Part shown: one piece after another, positions 17,769 to 27,146 of the stretch
Position numbering within the stretch: position 1 is the first letter of the stretch
How the letters are laid out: each line of letters starts with the position of its first letter
DNA from: Sphingomonadales bacterium 12-68-11
GTDB lineage: Bacteria; Pseudomonadota; Alphaproteobacteria; Sphingomonadales; Sphingomonadaceae
Length of the DNA: 64,000 bases
Assembly: GCA_002279825.1 (NCBI GenBank)
Contig: NCCV01000004.1
Location: forward strand, 124,001-188,000
Direction: 5' to 3'
The notes under the pieces: model-generated
The model's input: only the letters and a program-made list of their open reading frames with translations
Databases searched by the model: none
What the model was told of the DNA's origin: nothing
Made by a program: the position numbers and the translations under genes

Positions 17769-19974
17769 GCAAGCCATCCTCTCGCGCCGCACACTGCTCA
17801 AGGTCGGCGCGCTCGCCGGCGGCGGGCTGGCGATCACCGCGACGATGCCGATGGTCGCGCGCGCCGCGACCGGCAGCGCCGCCGCGGAGCCGGCGGTGCT
17901 CAACGCCTTTGTCAGCATCACGCCCGACAACGTGATCACTATCGTCGGCAAGAACCCGGAGATCGGCCAGGGCATCAAGACGATGCTGCCGATGCTGATC
18001 GCCGACGAACTTGATGCCGATTGGGCGCAAGTGCGCGTGGTCCAGGGCGACAGCGACGCGCGCAAGTACGGCCCGCAGATCGCCGGCGGCAGCTTCGCCA
18101 CGCCGATGAACTGGATGCCGATGCGCCAGGTCGGCGCCGCCACGCGGCAGATGATGGTCGCCGCCGCGGCGGGCCGCTGGGGCGTCGATGCGGCAGGTCT
18201 CAAGACCGAGCTCGGCAAAGTGATCGAAATCTCCTCGGGCCGCTCCGCCACTTACGGCGAGCTGGCAAGCGAGGCGGCCAAGCTGACCGCGCCCGAGCCG
18301 GCCAGCGTCAAGCTGAAGGATCCCAAGGACTTCCATATCATCGGCAAGGCGATCGGCGGGATCGATTCTCCGCGCATCGTGCGCGGTGAGCCGATTTTCG
18401 GGGTCGATACCCAGCTCCCGGGCATGGTCTATGCGGCTTACGAGCGCGCGCCGGTGTTCGGCGCCAAGCTGAAGTCGGCCAAGCTCGATGCGGTCAAGGC
18501 GCTGCCGGGCGTGCTCGATGCTTTCGTGATCGAAGGCAAGGGCGGGGCCGAGCAACTGGTCGACGGCGTCGCGATCGTCGCCAACAACTGGTGGATCGCC
18601 AACCGCGCGCGCCGGGAGCTCGAGATCGAGTGGGACACCGGCGAATGGGCCGGCCATTCGACCAAGGGCTACAACGACGCGGCGCGCAAGGTGATGGCCG
18701 AGGGCAAGCCGCAGGAAGTGTTTGCCACGGCCGGCGACATCGATGCCGCGTTCGCCTCGGCGGCCAAAGTGCTCGATGCCGAATATGCCTATCCGTTCCT
18801 CGCCCACGCGGCGATGGAGCCGATGAACTGCACCGCGGTGCGCCATCCCGACGGCACGCTCGAAATGTGGGCGCCGACGCAGAACCCGCAGCCCGGCCAC
18901 GCCGGGGTCGCGCAGATGCTCGGCATCGGGCAGGACAAGGTCAAGCTCCACATCACCCGCATGGGCGGCGGCTTCGGCCGGCGCCTGACCAACGACTTCA
19001 TGCACCAGTCGGCGGCGATCGCGGACAAGATGCCCGGCACCCCGGTCCAGCTCATCTGGAGCCGCGAAGACGACGTGCGGAGCGATTTCTATCGCCCCGC
19101 GGGCTGGCACCGGTTGCGCGCCGCGCTCGACGCCGACGGCAAGGTGATCGGGTTCGACGACCATTTCGTGACCTTCGCGATCACCGGCGGCCAGTACAAC
19201 CCGGCGGCGATGTCGCCGACCGAGTTCCCGGCGCGGTTCGTACCCAACTTGCGCTACGGCCAGACCAAGCTCGACACCCGCGTGCCGATGGGAGCGTTGC
19301 GCGCGCCGACCTCGAACGCGATGGCCTTCGTGATGCAAAGCTTCCTCGACGAAATGGCACATGCCTCGGGCAAGGACCTGCCTACCCTGCTGCTCGAAAT
19401 CATCGACGGCGGGGCGGAAGAGCCGGCCACGCAGGGCTTCACCGGTCGCACCCCAGGGTTCAATCCGGCGCGGATGCGCGGGGTGATGGAACGGGTCATG
19501 GCCAATTCCGGCTGGGGCAAGCCGCGTGCGGAAGGCCGCGCGCAGGGCTTCGGCTTCTACTTCAGCCACCAGGGCTATTTCGCCGAAGTGGTCGAAGCCA
19601 GCCTCACCACGCGGGGCCAGGTGCAGATCCACGACGTGTGGGCGGCCGGCGATGTCGGCAGCACGATCATCAATCCGTTCGGCGCGCTCAACCAGGTCGA
19701 AGGCTCGATCATCGACGGGCTCGGCCAGGCGGTCGCGCTGGCGATCGAGATCGAAGGCGGCGCGGTGTCGCAGTCCAACTTCCACGACTATCAGTTGCCG
19801 CGGATCGCGTTCACCCCGCGCATCCATGTCGACTGGGTCAAGACCGACTACGCGCCCACGGGCCTGGGCGAACCGGCGCTGCCGCCGGTCATCCCCGCGC
19901 TCACCAACGCGCTGTTCAAGCTTACCGGAAAGCGCGTGCGCAGCCTACCGATCGATCCCAAGCTGTTCGTCTAG
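17761..19974 (+). CDS. iorB: Molybdopterin-binding subunit of IorB-type oxidoreductase
   Basis: 737 aa. A Tat signal is visible (SRRTLLK at residues 8-14 followed by a hydrophobic stretch and ARA), so the complex is folded and exported. The molybdopterin cytosine dinucleotide-binding aldehyde oxidase domains follow, with FGVDTQLPGMVYAAYERAP, MGGGFGRRL and the C-terminal GLGEPALPP containing the catalytic Glu. The hydroxylated product may be an aldehyde-derived acid or a hydroxylated N-heterocycle. It overlaps iorA by eight bases. XdhC- and MobA-like maturation genes lie 3 kb downstream. Confidence 0.88.
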   Translation: MLEQAILSRRTLLKVGALAGGGLAITATMPMVARAATGSAAAEPAVLNAFVSITPDNVITIVGKNPEIGQGIKTMLPMLIADELDADWAQVRVVQGDSDARKYGPQIAGGSFATPMNWMPMRQVGAATRQMMVAAAAGRWGVDAAGLKTELGKVIEISSGRSATYGELASEAAKLTAPEPASVKLKDPKDFHIIGKAIGGIDSPRIVRGEPIFGVDTQLPGMVYAAYERAPVFGAKLKSAKLDAVKALPGVLDAFVIEGKGGAEQLVDGVAIVANNWWIANRARRELEIEWDTGEWAGHSTKGYNDAARKVMAEGKPQEVFATAGDIDAAFASAAKVLDAEYAYPFLAHAAMEPMNCTAVRHPDGTLEMWAPTQNPQPGHAGVAQMLGIGQDKVKLHITRMGGGFGRRLTNDFMHQSAAIADKMPGTPVQLIWSREDDVRSDFYRPAGWHRLRAALDADGKVIGFDDHFVTFAITGGQYNPAAMSPTEFPARFVPNLRYGQTKLDTRVPMGALRAPTSNAMAFVMQSFLDEMAHASGKDLPTLLLEIIDGGAEEPATQGFTGRTPGFNPARMRGVMERVMANSGWGKPRAEGRAQGFGFYFSHQGYFAEVVEASLTTRGQVQIHDVWAAGDVGSTIINPFGALNQVEGSIIDGLGQAVALAIEIEGGAVSQSNFHDYQLPRIAFTPRIHVDWVKTDYAPTGLGEPALPPVIPALTNALFKLTGKRVRSLPIDPKLFV

Positions 19975-19978
19975 AATG

Positions 19979-20106
19979 ATCCTCCCCGGGACGGGGAGGG
20001 GGACCACCGCAGGTGGTGGAGGGGGCTCTCCCAAGGCGCGGCGCTAACGGAGAGCCCCCTCCGTCATCCGCTGCGCGGACGCCACCTCCCCGCGAGCGGG
20101 GAGGAT
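19979..20106. repeat. Palindromic element PE1, intergenic copy A
   Basis: A 128-base imperfect palindrome begins ATCCTCCCC and ends GGGGAGGAT. Inside are nested hairpins: a CCACC/GGTGG pair near the left, long arms GAGGGGGCTCTC and GAGAGCCCCCTC, and a CCGC/GCGG loop near the right. It separates the convergent iorB and DUF8021-like genes and may act as a bidirectional terminator. Two sister copies lie inside coding sequences at 25915 and 29017. Confidence 0.85.
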
Positions 20107-20113
20107 TCGATCC

Positions 20114-21097
20114 CTACTCCTCCCACCCGGTCGGGCTCATGTACGGCAGCACGATGCCGATCGCCTCGATCTCGTGCATCTGCCCGCCCCACACTTTGTA
20201 GATGTGGATCGCGGGCATGTCGAAGCCCGCCCCGGTCGAGGCACGGATCACGCGGTACTCGGTGCCCGGCACGCCGAGCAGGCGATAGCGCTCTTCCTTC
20301 ATGTCGTGATGGAAGTGGCTCATCCCCCAGACAAGCCCGGTGACGGTGTCGGCGATCTCGACGCGGCGGTTCTCGATGGTGTCGATGTACTCCCACATGT
20401 TGGTGTCCATCTGCGCTTCGCAGCCGAGCCCGCCGAGGAAGGCGAAGGCCGGATCGGTCTGCCCGTTGCCGCCCGGCGTTGTGCGGACCATCGGGTTGCG
20501 TGCGGTCTGGAAGCCGTTCTCGCGCCGCTCGCAATCGTCGGCGAACGGGGTCTGGCTGCCGTTGTTGTTGTCGAGCGAATCGTAATAGCTCTTGCCGATC
20601 CAGATCAGCCGGCCGCGCGAATCCGCGTACTCGTAAGGCACTTCGCGCATCAAGGCCGGGCGGGGGGTGCGCAAGTTGGCGAGCTGGCCCTCGCTGAGGT
20701 TGCCGGCGACCATGTGCTCGGCCTCGACAATCCGGCCGCCTTCGCGCTTGAGCCGGATGCCGACCAGCGCCGGCTTTCCTTCGACCTGCATCATCACCAG
20801 CAGCCCGACTTGCTGCGAGACCGGGTCCGCGACATGTATCTTGAACTCGGTCGGCACGGCGGTCGCGGTGCGCCACAGTCCTTCGCCGCGCCCGATCTTT
20901 TTGGCGTTCTCGACCGTCACCAGGTTCGCCGCGAGCGGGGCCTTGGCCGGATCGTGCGCGACCAGCGCGGCGGTGTAGTCGTCGGCGAGCTTGATCAGGC
21001 ACGCGCGGTCGCAATCCGGTATCTGGCCCTGCGCCGATGCGGTTGCGGGTAGCGCCGCAGCGACGGCGGCGGCGAGCAGCAGCTTGAGCGGGGTCAT
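20114..21097 (-). CDS. Exported DUF8021-like protein, paralogue of the 48.8 kb gene
   Basis: 327 aa with a signal peptide (ends TASAQ). The N-terminal CDRACLIKLADDYTAAL is followed by a conserved region with DDCERRENG and a later block ending in YKVWGGQMHEIEAIG. The same arrangement is seen in the protein at 48811-49836 and, more distantly, at 47811-48704. These appear to be a family of periplasmic or outer-membrane-facing proteins with a double NTF2-like fold; the DUF8021 name is recalled. A GGAGGG site supports the ATG at 21097. Transcribed divergently from the tannase-like gene. Confidence 0.68.
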   Translation of the reverse strand: MTPLKLLLAAAVAAALPATASAQGQIPDCDRACLIKLADDYTAALVAHDPAKAPLAANLVTVENAKKIGRGEGLWRTATAVPTEFKIHVADPVSQQVGLLVMMQVEGKPALVGIRLKREGGRIVEAEHMVAGNLSEGQLANLRTPRPALMREVPYEYADSRGRLIWIGKSYYDSLDNNNGSQTPFADDCERRENGFQTARNPMVRTTPGGNGQTDPAFAFLGGLGCEAQMDTNMWEYIDTIENRRVEIADTVTGLVWGMSHFHHDMKEERYRLLGVPGTEYRVIRASTGAGFDMPAIHIYKVWGGQMHEIEAIGIVLPYMSPTGWEE

Positions 21098-21239
21098 GTC
21101 GGCAGTCCCTCCCTGGTCCCGGTCGCGCGCCGGGCTTGGCCGAGATTATGGAGCCAATCGCGCGCCGGGCAAGCCCCGATCTGGCCTTCGCCGCAAACCC
21201 GGCTATGACTGGGCCAAAGACGACAGCGGGGAGACGATA

Positions 21240-22823
21240 ATGGCACGGATCATAAGGAAGCTGGCTCTGGCCGGCGCGGCCGCAGCGGCTTTGTCGTCCG
21301 CTCCCGCGATGGCCGCGGAGTGCGGCGATCTTACGCAACTGGCTCTCACCAACGGCAAGATCACCGCCGCGGACGTCGTCGCAGCAGGCGCGTTCCGCCA
21401 GCCTGCGCCTCCGGGCGCGCCGCCCCCGGGGGTCGGAGCGGGCGCTTATGGCAACCTGCCGGAGTTCTGCCGGGTCCAGGCCACGCTGACGCCGACCAGC
21501 GATTCGGACATCAAGGTCGAAGTCTGGCTCCCCACGGATGGCTGGAACGGCAAGTTCGTCGGCGTCGGCAACGGCATTTGGGCCGGCCAGATCACTTACT
21601 CGGCGCTCGCCGAAACGCTGGCGCGGGGCTACGCGGTCGCCTCGACAGATACCGGCCATACCGGCAACGGGCTCACCGCCGAATGGGCGGTCGGCCACCC
21701 CGAGAAGCTGGTCGATTTCGGCCACCGCGCGGTCCACGAGATGACTGTGACGGCCAAGAGCGCGATCCGCGCGCTCTACGGTCGCGCGCCGCAGCACTCG
21801 TTCTGGAACTCGTGCTCGACCGGCGGGCGGCAGGGGCTGATGGCGGCGCACCGCTATCCGAACGACTACGACGCGATCAGCGCAATGGCCCCGGCCAATC
21901 CGATGACCACGCTCATGACCCAGTCGATGTGGGCCGGCTGGCAGCCGCAGCGCGCCCCCGGGGCCGCGCTGCCGATGCCCAAGCTGACGCTGCTGCACCG
22001 CGCGGCGGTGGGTTCCTGCGACCGGCTCGACGGCGCCGAGGATGGCCTGATCGGGCGCCCCGAGGCCTGCCGGTTCGACCCCGCGATGATCCAGTGCAAG
22101 CCGGGCGAAGATGCGCCGACATGCCTGAGCGAAGCGCAGGTCGGCACCGCCAAGGCGCTCTATGACGGCATCCGCGATCCCGCCGGCAAGCTGCTCGCCC
22201 CCGGCTGGCCGGTCGGCAGCGAGATGCAGCTCGGCGTGGTGGCGGGCGGACCGACGCCGTTCCCGGTGGCGCTGACCTACTTCTCGATGCTGGTGTTCGG
22301 CAACCGGCCGGGCTGGGACTGGAAGAGCTTCGACTACGTGCGCGATCTCGAGGCCGGGCGCGCCTATGGCGCCGAAATCCTCGACGTGCCGTCCGACGGA
22401 CTGCGCGCTTTCTTCGCACGCGGCGGCAAGCTGCTGATGAGCCACGGCTGGACAGACGGGCTCATCCCCGCGACCAACGCCTTGGCGTTCCGCGAAGGGC
22501 TGCTGCGCGCATTGCCGGCCGGCCAGGCGCGCGATCAGTACCGGCTGTTCATGGTCCCCGGTATGGATCACTGCGGCGGCGGCGCGGGTGCCAGCCAGTT
22601 CGATACGCTTGGCGCGCTCGATGCGTGGACCGCGAGCGGGCGCGCGCCGGATACGCTGCTTGCCACACGGCCGAGTGCCACGGGCGGACCGCCCGGAGCC
22701 GCCCCGGCCACACCGCGCCCGCCGATGACCCGGCCGTTGTGCCCCTACCCCGCCTACGCGCGCTACAACGGCAGCGGCGACATCAACGACGCGGCGAACT
22801 TCGCCTGCGTCGCGCCGAGTTGA
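21240..22823 (+). CDS. Tannase/feruloyl esterase family alpha/beta-hydrolase
   Basis: 527 aa exported serine esterase. A signal peptide ends about residue 26 (AMAAE). The nucleophile motif CSTGG places Ser193; Asp406 in HGWTDG and His444 in MDHCGGG complete the triad. The tannase family also binds calcium and uses paired Cys, and several Cys are present. It probably hydrolyses hydroxycinnamate or gallate esters from plant wall material, which suits the hydratase-lyase gene at the end of the window. The ATG lies behind GGGGAG. The stop overlaps the TTG start of xdhC. Confidence 0.85.
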   Translation: MARIIRKLALAGAAAAALSSAPAMAAECGDLTQLALTNGKITAADVVAAGAFRQPAPPGAPPPGVGAGAYGNLPEFCRVQATLTPTSDSDIKVEVWLPTDGWNGKFVGVGNGIWAGQITYSALAETLARGYAVASTDTGHTGNGLTAEWAVGHPEKLVDFGHRAVHEMTVTAKSAIRALYGRAPQHSFWNSCSTGGRQGLMAAHRYPNDYDAISAMAPANPMTTLMTQSMWAGWQPQRAPGAALPMPKLTLLHRAAVGSCDRLDGAEDGLIGRPEACRFDPAMIQCKPGEDAPTCLSEAQVGTAKALYDGIRDPAGKLLAPGWPVGSEMQLGVVAGGPTPFPVALTYFSMLVFGNRPGWDWKSFDYVRDLEAGRAYGAEILDVPSDGLRAFFARGGKLLMSHGWTDGLIPATNALAFREGLLRALPAGQARDQYRLFMVPGMDHCGGGAGASQFDTLGALDAWTASGRAPDTLLATRPSATGGPPGAAPATPRPPMTRPLCPYPAYARYNGSGDINDAANFACVAPS

Positions 22824-23644
22824 CCGGCTGGGCCGACGACCGCGCTGCCCTGCGCGCCGCGGCCGAGCCTGGCGTCGGGCTGTGTACGGTGGTGGCCATC
22901 GAAGGCAGCTTCTCGCGCCGTGTCGGCGCGCAGCTGGCGGTGCGGCCCGGCGGCGCGCTGGTCGGCAGCTTGGCCGACGGCTGCCTCGAAAAGCAGCTCG
23001 CCAGCGAGATCGCCCGCGCTACCGGGCCGGTGGTCAAGCGGTTCGGGGCGGGAAGCGAGCTGATCGACTTCCGCCTGCCGTGCGGGAGCGGGCTCGACGT
23101 GCTGATCGATCCGGCGCCCGATCATGCCGCCTGCGCGGCCGCCGCGGCGCGGCTGGACGCGCGGGAAGCTGCCGCGCTGGCGCTGCCTCCGGTCTCACCT
23201 CTGGCCGAACGGCGCTTCATCCCGCCGCTCAGGCTGCTGCTGTTCGGCGAGGGGCCTGAGCCCGATGCGCTGGCCGCGCTGGCCGGCGCGGCGGGGCTGG
23301 CGGTCGAGCGCCCGCCCGAACTCTCGCTGGGCCGCCAGCCCGAAGGGCTTTCGGCGGACGCGTGGACCGCAGTGGTGCTGCTGTTCCACGATCACGAATG
23401 GGAACAGGCGATCCTGCACTGGGCGCTGGCGACCCCGGCGTTCCATATCGGCGCGCAGGGTGGGCTGGAGGCGCGGCGCGGGCGTCTTGAGCGGCTTGCG
23501 GCGGCAGGCGTGCCGGCGGATCTGCTGGGGAGGGTCCACAGCCCGATCGGCGCAATCGCCCGCGCGCGCGAGCCAGGAGTGCTGGCGGTCTCGGTGCTGG
23601 CCGAGATTGTCGGCGAGTACGAGAAGCTCCACCCGCATGGCTGA
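22820..23644 (+). CDS. XdhC/CoxI family molybdoenzyme maturation factor
   Basis: 274 aa. It has an N-terminal XdhC_CoxI region with GSFSRRVGAQLAVRPGG and GSLADGCLEKQL, and a C-terminal Rossmann-like half with RLLLFGEGPEPDAL. XdhC proteins bind molybdenum cofactor and sulfurate it before insertion into xanthine-dehydrogenase-type enzymes; here the client is likely IorAB. The TTG at 22820 is chosen because it overlaps the upstream stop and no ATG or GTG precedes the conserved core. It overlaps the mobA-like gene by eight bases. Confidence 0.8.
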   Translation: MTGWADDRAALRAAAEPGVGLCTVVAIEGSFSRRVGAQLAVRPGGALVGSLADGCLEKQLASEIARATGPVVKRFGAGSELIDFRLPCGSGLDVLIDPAPDHAACAAAAARLDAREAAALALPPVSPLAERRFIPPLRLLLFGEGPEPDALAALAGAAGLAVERPPELSLGRQPEGLSADAWTAVVLLFHDHEWEQAILHWALATPAFHIGAQGGLEARRGRLERLAAAGVPADLLGRVHSPIGAIARAREPGVLAVSVLAEIVGEYEKLHPHG

Positions 23645-24245
23645 AGCGCCGCTCGTCGCGGTGCTCGCAGCGGGCCGGGCGACGCGGTTCGGCGGCGGCA
23701 AGCTGGAGGCGATGTGCGCGGGCAAGCCCTTGGGACGCTGGGCTGTCGAAGCTGTGAAAGCCGCGGGACTTGCGCCGGGCGTGATCGTGACCGGCCCCGA
23801 CGGCGTGTCGTTCGCTGCGGGGTGGACCGCGCTGGTCAATCCGCGGCCGGAGGAGGGACTGGGCTCCTCGCTAGCCATCGCCGCGCGCCATGCGTTGGAT
23901 GGCGATGCGCCGGCGTTGCTGGTGCTGCTGGCGGACATGCCGCTGGTCACGGCCGCGTTCCTGCGCGACTTGGCAGCCGCGCCCGCGCCGACAGCCACCC
24001 GTCACCCCGATGGCCGCCCGGGTGTGCCCGCGCTGCTGGATCGCGACCTGATCGCCGCCGCCGCTCAGTCCACCAGTGACCGTGGTGCCGGGCCGCTTCT
24101 CCGCGGCGCGGCCTTTCTCGATGCGCCTGCGGGGACGCTGCGTGATGTGGATATAGCTGCGGACCTAGACGACGTCGCGCGATTGCTCGCTTTGCGTGAC
24201 GCTATCCGCCCGAACGCACCGTCACCGGCTCGCCCGCGCGCTTGA
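23637..24245 (+). CDS. MobA/MocA-like nucleotidyltransferase
   Basis: 202 aa. The N-terminal LAAGRATRFGGGK is the nucleotide-binding loop of the MobA-like NTP transferase family, and LLADMPLVTAAFL carries the metal-binding Asp. It probably converts molybdopterin to the cytosine dinucleotide form used by IorB-type enzymes (MocA role). Its 3' end runs 44 bases into the convergent double-SnoaL gene on the other strand, an unusual tail overlap. Confidence 0.8.
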   Translation: MAEAPLVAVLAAGRATRFGGGKLEAMCAGKPLGRWAVEAVKAAGLAPGVIVTGPDGVSFAAGWTALVNPRPEEGLGSSLAIAARHALDGDAPALLVLLADMPLVTAAFLRDLAAAPAPTATRHPDGRPGVPALLDRDLIAAAAQSTSDRGAGPLLRGAAFLDAPAGTLRDVDIAADLDDVARLLALRDAIRPNAPSPARPRA

Positions 24246-25020
24246 CGGCGATCCGCTCGATCAGTCCGCCGCGCAAGCTGTAGGTCACCACCACCCGCAC
24301 TTCGATATGGTCGCCCGCGCGCAGCGGCCCGACCACGAAGTCCGGCGCATCGGCGATGGCGGTGAAGCGACTGGTGGTGTCGCTGATGACTTCGGTCTCG
24401 GTCGCGGTGATCGAATGCACCGTCAGACTCTCGCGCACGCGCTGGAACATCGCGGTGTAGAAGTCCGCTATCGCCGCCTTGCCCCGCATCGGCGGGACCG
24501 AGCCGAGCAGCAGCTCGACGTCGTCGGTGTAGAACCGCGTGTAGCGCTCGGGATCGCCAGCCGAGAACGCCGCGGTATAGGCGCCGTAGGCAGCGAGCTG
24601 GCTCGGGTGAGGCCCTAGCGGGGGGAGCTTGGTCACGCCTTTTTCCGCCGGCCAGGTCATGGTCTTCAGCCGCCGTATCTTCCCGTCCGCGTCGAGCACA
24701 TAGTGTGCGAGGAACTTTACCGTGATCGAGTCGCCCGGATGGAGGTGCCGGAACGGGAAGTCGGCGCGCTCCTTGGTGGCGTGGAAGTCCATGTCGATCT
24801 CGGCGAACAGGTCGTTGCCCTGCTGGGCGAAGGCGACCACGCGCGGGCACTCACGCACCCCGTCGTGCGCCCAGGCGAGGAAGCGGCGCATCCCCTCGTG
24901 CCCCTCGAACGTGCCGCTGCCGCTTTCCATCGCGCAGTCCTCGGCAAACCAGCGCGCGACCAGGGCGTCGTCGTCGCCGGTCAGGAAATCGGCCAGATAG
25001 GCGTCGTAATCGAAAGTCAT
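24202..25020 (-). CDS. Double SnoaL/NTF2-like domain protein, cytoplasmic
   Basis: 272 aa with no signal peptide. Two SnoaL-like halves are seen: the first (1-125) has ALVARWFAEDCAMES and the second (140-270) has AAYGAYTAAFSAGDPERYTRFY. It is the last gene of the minus-strand run and its ATG overlaps the pccA stop by four bases, so it is coupled to biotin carboxylase expression. NTF2-like genes follow pccA in other sphingomonads as I remember. Function unknown; perhaps a small isomerase or a hydrolase of an acyl intermediate. Confidence 0.72.
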   Translation of the reverse strand: MTFDYDAYLADFLTGDDDALVARWFAEDCAMESGSGTFEGHEGMRRFLAWAHDGVRECPRVVAFAQQGNDLFAEIDMDFHATKERADFPFRHLHPGDSITVKFLAHYVLDADGKIRRLKTMTWPAEKGVTKLPPLGPHPSQLAAYGAYTAAFSAGDPERYTRFYTDDVELLLGSVPPMRGKAAIADFYTAMFQRVRESLTVHSITATETEVISDTTSRFTAIADAPDFVVGPLRAGDHIEVRVVVTYSLRGGLIERIAVKRAGEPVTVRSGG

Positions 25021-27146
25021 TCGAGCTCCAGGATCACGGCGTCCGCCGCTACGCTGTCGCCCGGCGCGGCGTTTACCGACCGCACGGTGCCGGACTTCTG
25101 GGCGCGCAGCACGTTCTGCATCTTCATCGCCTCGACGGTGGCGAGCGGCTGGCCCGGCTCGACCGCGTCGCCTTCGCCGACATGGAGCGCCACCAGCAGC
25201 CCCGGCATCGGGCTCAGCACGAACCGCGACAGGTCGGGCGGAACTTTCTCGAGCATGTGCCGCGCCAGTTCGGCGACAAGCGGCAGGTAAACGCGCGCGC
25301 GATGGACGGCGCCTTGCGTGGCGATGCGCCAGACGTTGCCGTGGCGCGAGACGATCAGTCCGATCGACTTGCCGTTCCCGCTCGCGGTGGCGAGGCGCAT
25401 CCCGGGCATCCAGTCGCAGGTGCCCTCAACGCGGTGCCCGTCCACCACTGCGTGCCCGTCGCCGAGCGTGACCGCGAATTCGCGGCCGCCACCTGTTTCC
25501 TGGGCGATCAGCACGACCCATTCGCTCGACACCGGCGGCGGACCGTTGAGTTGGCCCGAGACCCGCCGCGCCCGCGCCTGCCACGAGCACTCGTTGCCTG
25601 CCGCGATGGCGGCGATCGTGCGCAGCAAATCATCGTCCGCCGACGCGCCGTGGAACCCGTCGGGGTACTCCTCAGCGATGAACCCGGTGGTCAACCGGCC
25701 CGCGCGAAAACGCGGGTGCTGGATCAGCGCGCTCAGGAAATCGACGTTGTGCGCCGGGCCCTCGATGTCGAACCGGTCGAGCGCGGCGACTTGCAGGTCG
25801 GCGGCTTCGTCGCGGGTCGGCGCCCAGGTGATCAGCTTGGCGATCATCGGATCGTAGAACACCGACACCTCGCCGCCCTCGGCCACGCCGTCGTCGACGC
25901 GGATGTAGCCCGGCTCCTCCCCGGTACGGGGAGGGGAACCACCCGCAGGGTGGTGGAGGGGGCTCTCGGCAGACGCACCGCCAGCCGGCGAACCCCCTCC
26001 GTCAGCCGCTGTGCGGCTGCCACCTCCCCACGAGTGGGGAGGATTATACCGCACAAGCCGTCCCGTGCTCGGCAGGAACCCGCGATACGCATCCTCGGCA
26101 TAGACCCGGCTCTCGATCGCCCAGCCGTTCAGCGCGACGTCGTCCTGCGTAAGCGTCAGCGGCTCGCCCGCCGCCACGCGGATCATCTGCTCGACCAGGT
26201 CGATGCCGGTCACCGCCTCGGTCACCGGATGCTCGACCTGGAGCCGGGTGTTCATTTCGAGGAAGTAGAAGCTCTCGCAGCCCCCCTCATTGTTGGCGGA
26301 ATCTTCGCCGCTCACGATCAGCTCGACCGTGCCCGCGCTGTAATATCCGACCGCCCTGGCCAGCGCGACCGCCTGCTCGCCCATCGCTTTCCGCATCGCC
26401 GGGGTGACGAGCGGGCTGGGCGCTTCCTCGATCACCTTCTGGTGGCGCCGCTGGATCGAGCATTCGCGCTCGTTGAGATAAAGCAGGGTACCGTGCTGGT
26501 CGCCGAGCAACTGGATCTCGATGTGGCGCGGACTCTCGATGAACTTCTCGATGAACACCCGGCCGTCGCCGAAGCTGGCAAGACCCTCACGCTGGGTCGC
26601 GGGCAGGCCCTCGCGCGCATCGGCATCGTTCCACGCCAGCCGCATGCCCTTGCCGCCGCCGCCTGCGCTGGCCTTGAGCATGACCGGGTAGCCGATTTGG
26701 TTCGCGATAACTACCGCATGATCCGTATCGGCAATCTCGCCGACGAACCCCGGCACCACATTCACGCCCGCGGCCAGCGCAATCCGCTTGCTCTCGATCT
26801 TGTCGCCCATCGCCGCGATCGCGCCCGCGGGCGGGCCGACGAACGCAATCCCGGCGGCCTCGAGCGCCTCGACGAAGCTCGCCCGCTCGCTGAGAAAGCC
26901 ATAGCCGGGATGTACGGCCTCGGCGCCGGTGGCCTTGCAGGCTTCGACGATCCTGTCGGCGCGCAGGTAGCTCTCGGCGGCGGCCGAGGGGCCGATATGG
27001 ACCGCTTCATCGGCCATCCGGACATGCGGGCTGCGCGCATCGGCATCCGAGTAGACCGCCACCGTCGCGATCCCCATCCGCCGCGCGGTGCGGATCACCC
27101 GGCAGGCGATTTCCCCGCGGTTCGCGATGAGGATCTTACAGAACAT
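25017..27146 (-). CDS. pccA: Propionyl/acyl-CoA carboxylase alpha subunit with in-frame repeat insert
   Basis: 709 aa. Biotin carboxylase domain at the N-terminus ([18 protein letters not shown], then GGGGKGMR for ATP), BT domain of the PCC type in the middle, and a C-terminal biotinyl domain with AMKM where Lys675 is biotinylated. It carboxylates biotin with ATP and bicarbonate for propionyl-CoA. About 43 residues encoded by palindromic element PE1-B interrupt the end of the carboxylase domain after STGRLVRYN. No beta subunit gene (pccB) is nearby. ATG at 27146 chosen; it overlaps bioB by eleven bases. Confidence 0.88.
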   Translation of the reverse strand: MFCKILIANRGEIACRVIRTARRMGIATVAVYSDADARSPHVRMADEAVHIGPSAAAESYLRADRIVEACKATGAEAVHPGYGFLSERASFVEALEAAGIAFVGPPAGAIAAMGDKIESKRIALAAGVNVVPGFVGEIADTDHAVVIANQIGYPVMLKASAGGGGKGMRLAWNDADAREGLPATQREGLASFGDGRVFIEKFIESPRHIEIQLLGDQHGTLLYLNERECSIQRRHQKVIEEAPSPLVTPAMRKAMGEQAVALARAVGYYSAGTVELIVSGEDSANNEGGCESFYFLEMNTRLQVEHPVTEAVTGIDLVEQMIRVAAGEPLTLTQDDVALNGWAIESRVYAEDAYRGFLPSTGRLVRYNPPHSWGGGSRTAADGGGSPAGGASAESPLHHPAGGSPPRTGEEPGYIRVDDGVAEGGEVSVFYDPMIAKLITWAPTRDEAADLQVAALDRFDIEGPAHNVDFLSALIQHPRFRAGRLTTGFIAEEYPDGFHGASADDDLLRTIAAIAAGNECSWQARARRVSGQLNGPPPVSSEWVVLIAQETGGGREFAVTLGDGHAVVDGHRVEGTCDWMPGMRLATASGNGKSIGLIVSRHGNVWRIATQGAVHRARVYLPLVAELARHMLEKVPPDLSRFVLSPMPGLLVALHVGEGDAVEPGQPLATVEAMKMQNVLRAQKSGTVRSVNAAPGDSVAADAVILELE
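25915..26043. repeat. Palindromic element PE1, copy B inside pccA
   Basis: A 129-base element that starts TCCTCCCC and ends GGGGAGGA, with the same nested hairpins as copy A (CCACC/GGTGG, GAGGGGGCTCTC, CCGC/GCGG type loops). It is exactly 43 codons long and is read in frame with no stop, adding a Gly/Ser/Pro-rich stretch to PccA between the carboxylase core and the segment [11 protein letters not shown]. The site is a surface loop in known biotin carboxylases, so the enzyme may tolerate it. Confidence 0.88.

Noticed and set aside
17485..19827. 780-residue minus-strand reading frame opposite iorB
   Set aside because: Composition is that of a reverse-frame shadow and the plus strand holds a clear molybdenum hydroxylase.
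19979..20106. Insertion sequence or transposase remnant
   Set aside because: No transposase frame or target-site duplication is visible; a short palindromic element fits better.
20064..22571. 835-residue minus-strand reading frame
   Set aside because: Overlaps the real DUF8021-like and tannase genes in the wrong frames and has no recognisable motif.
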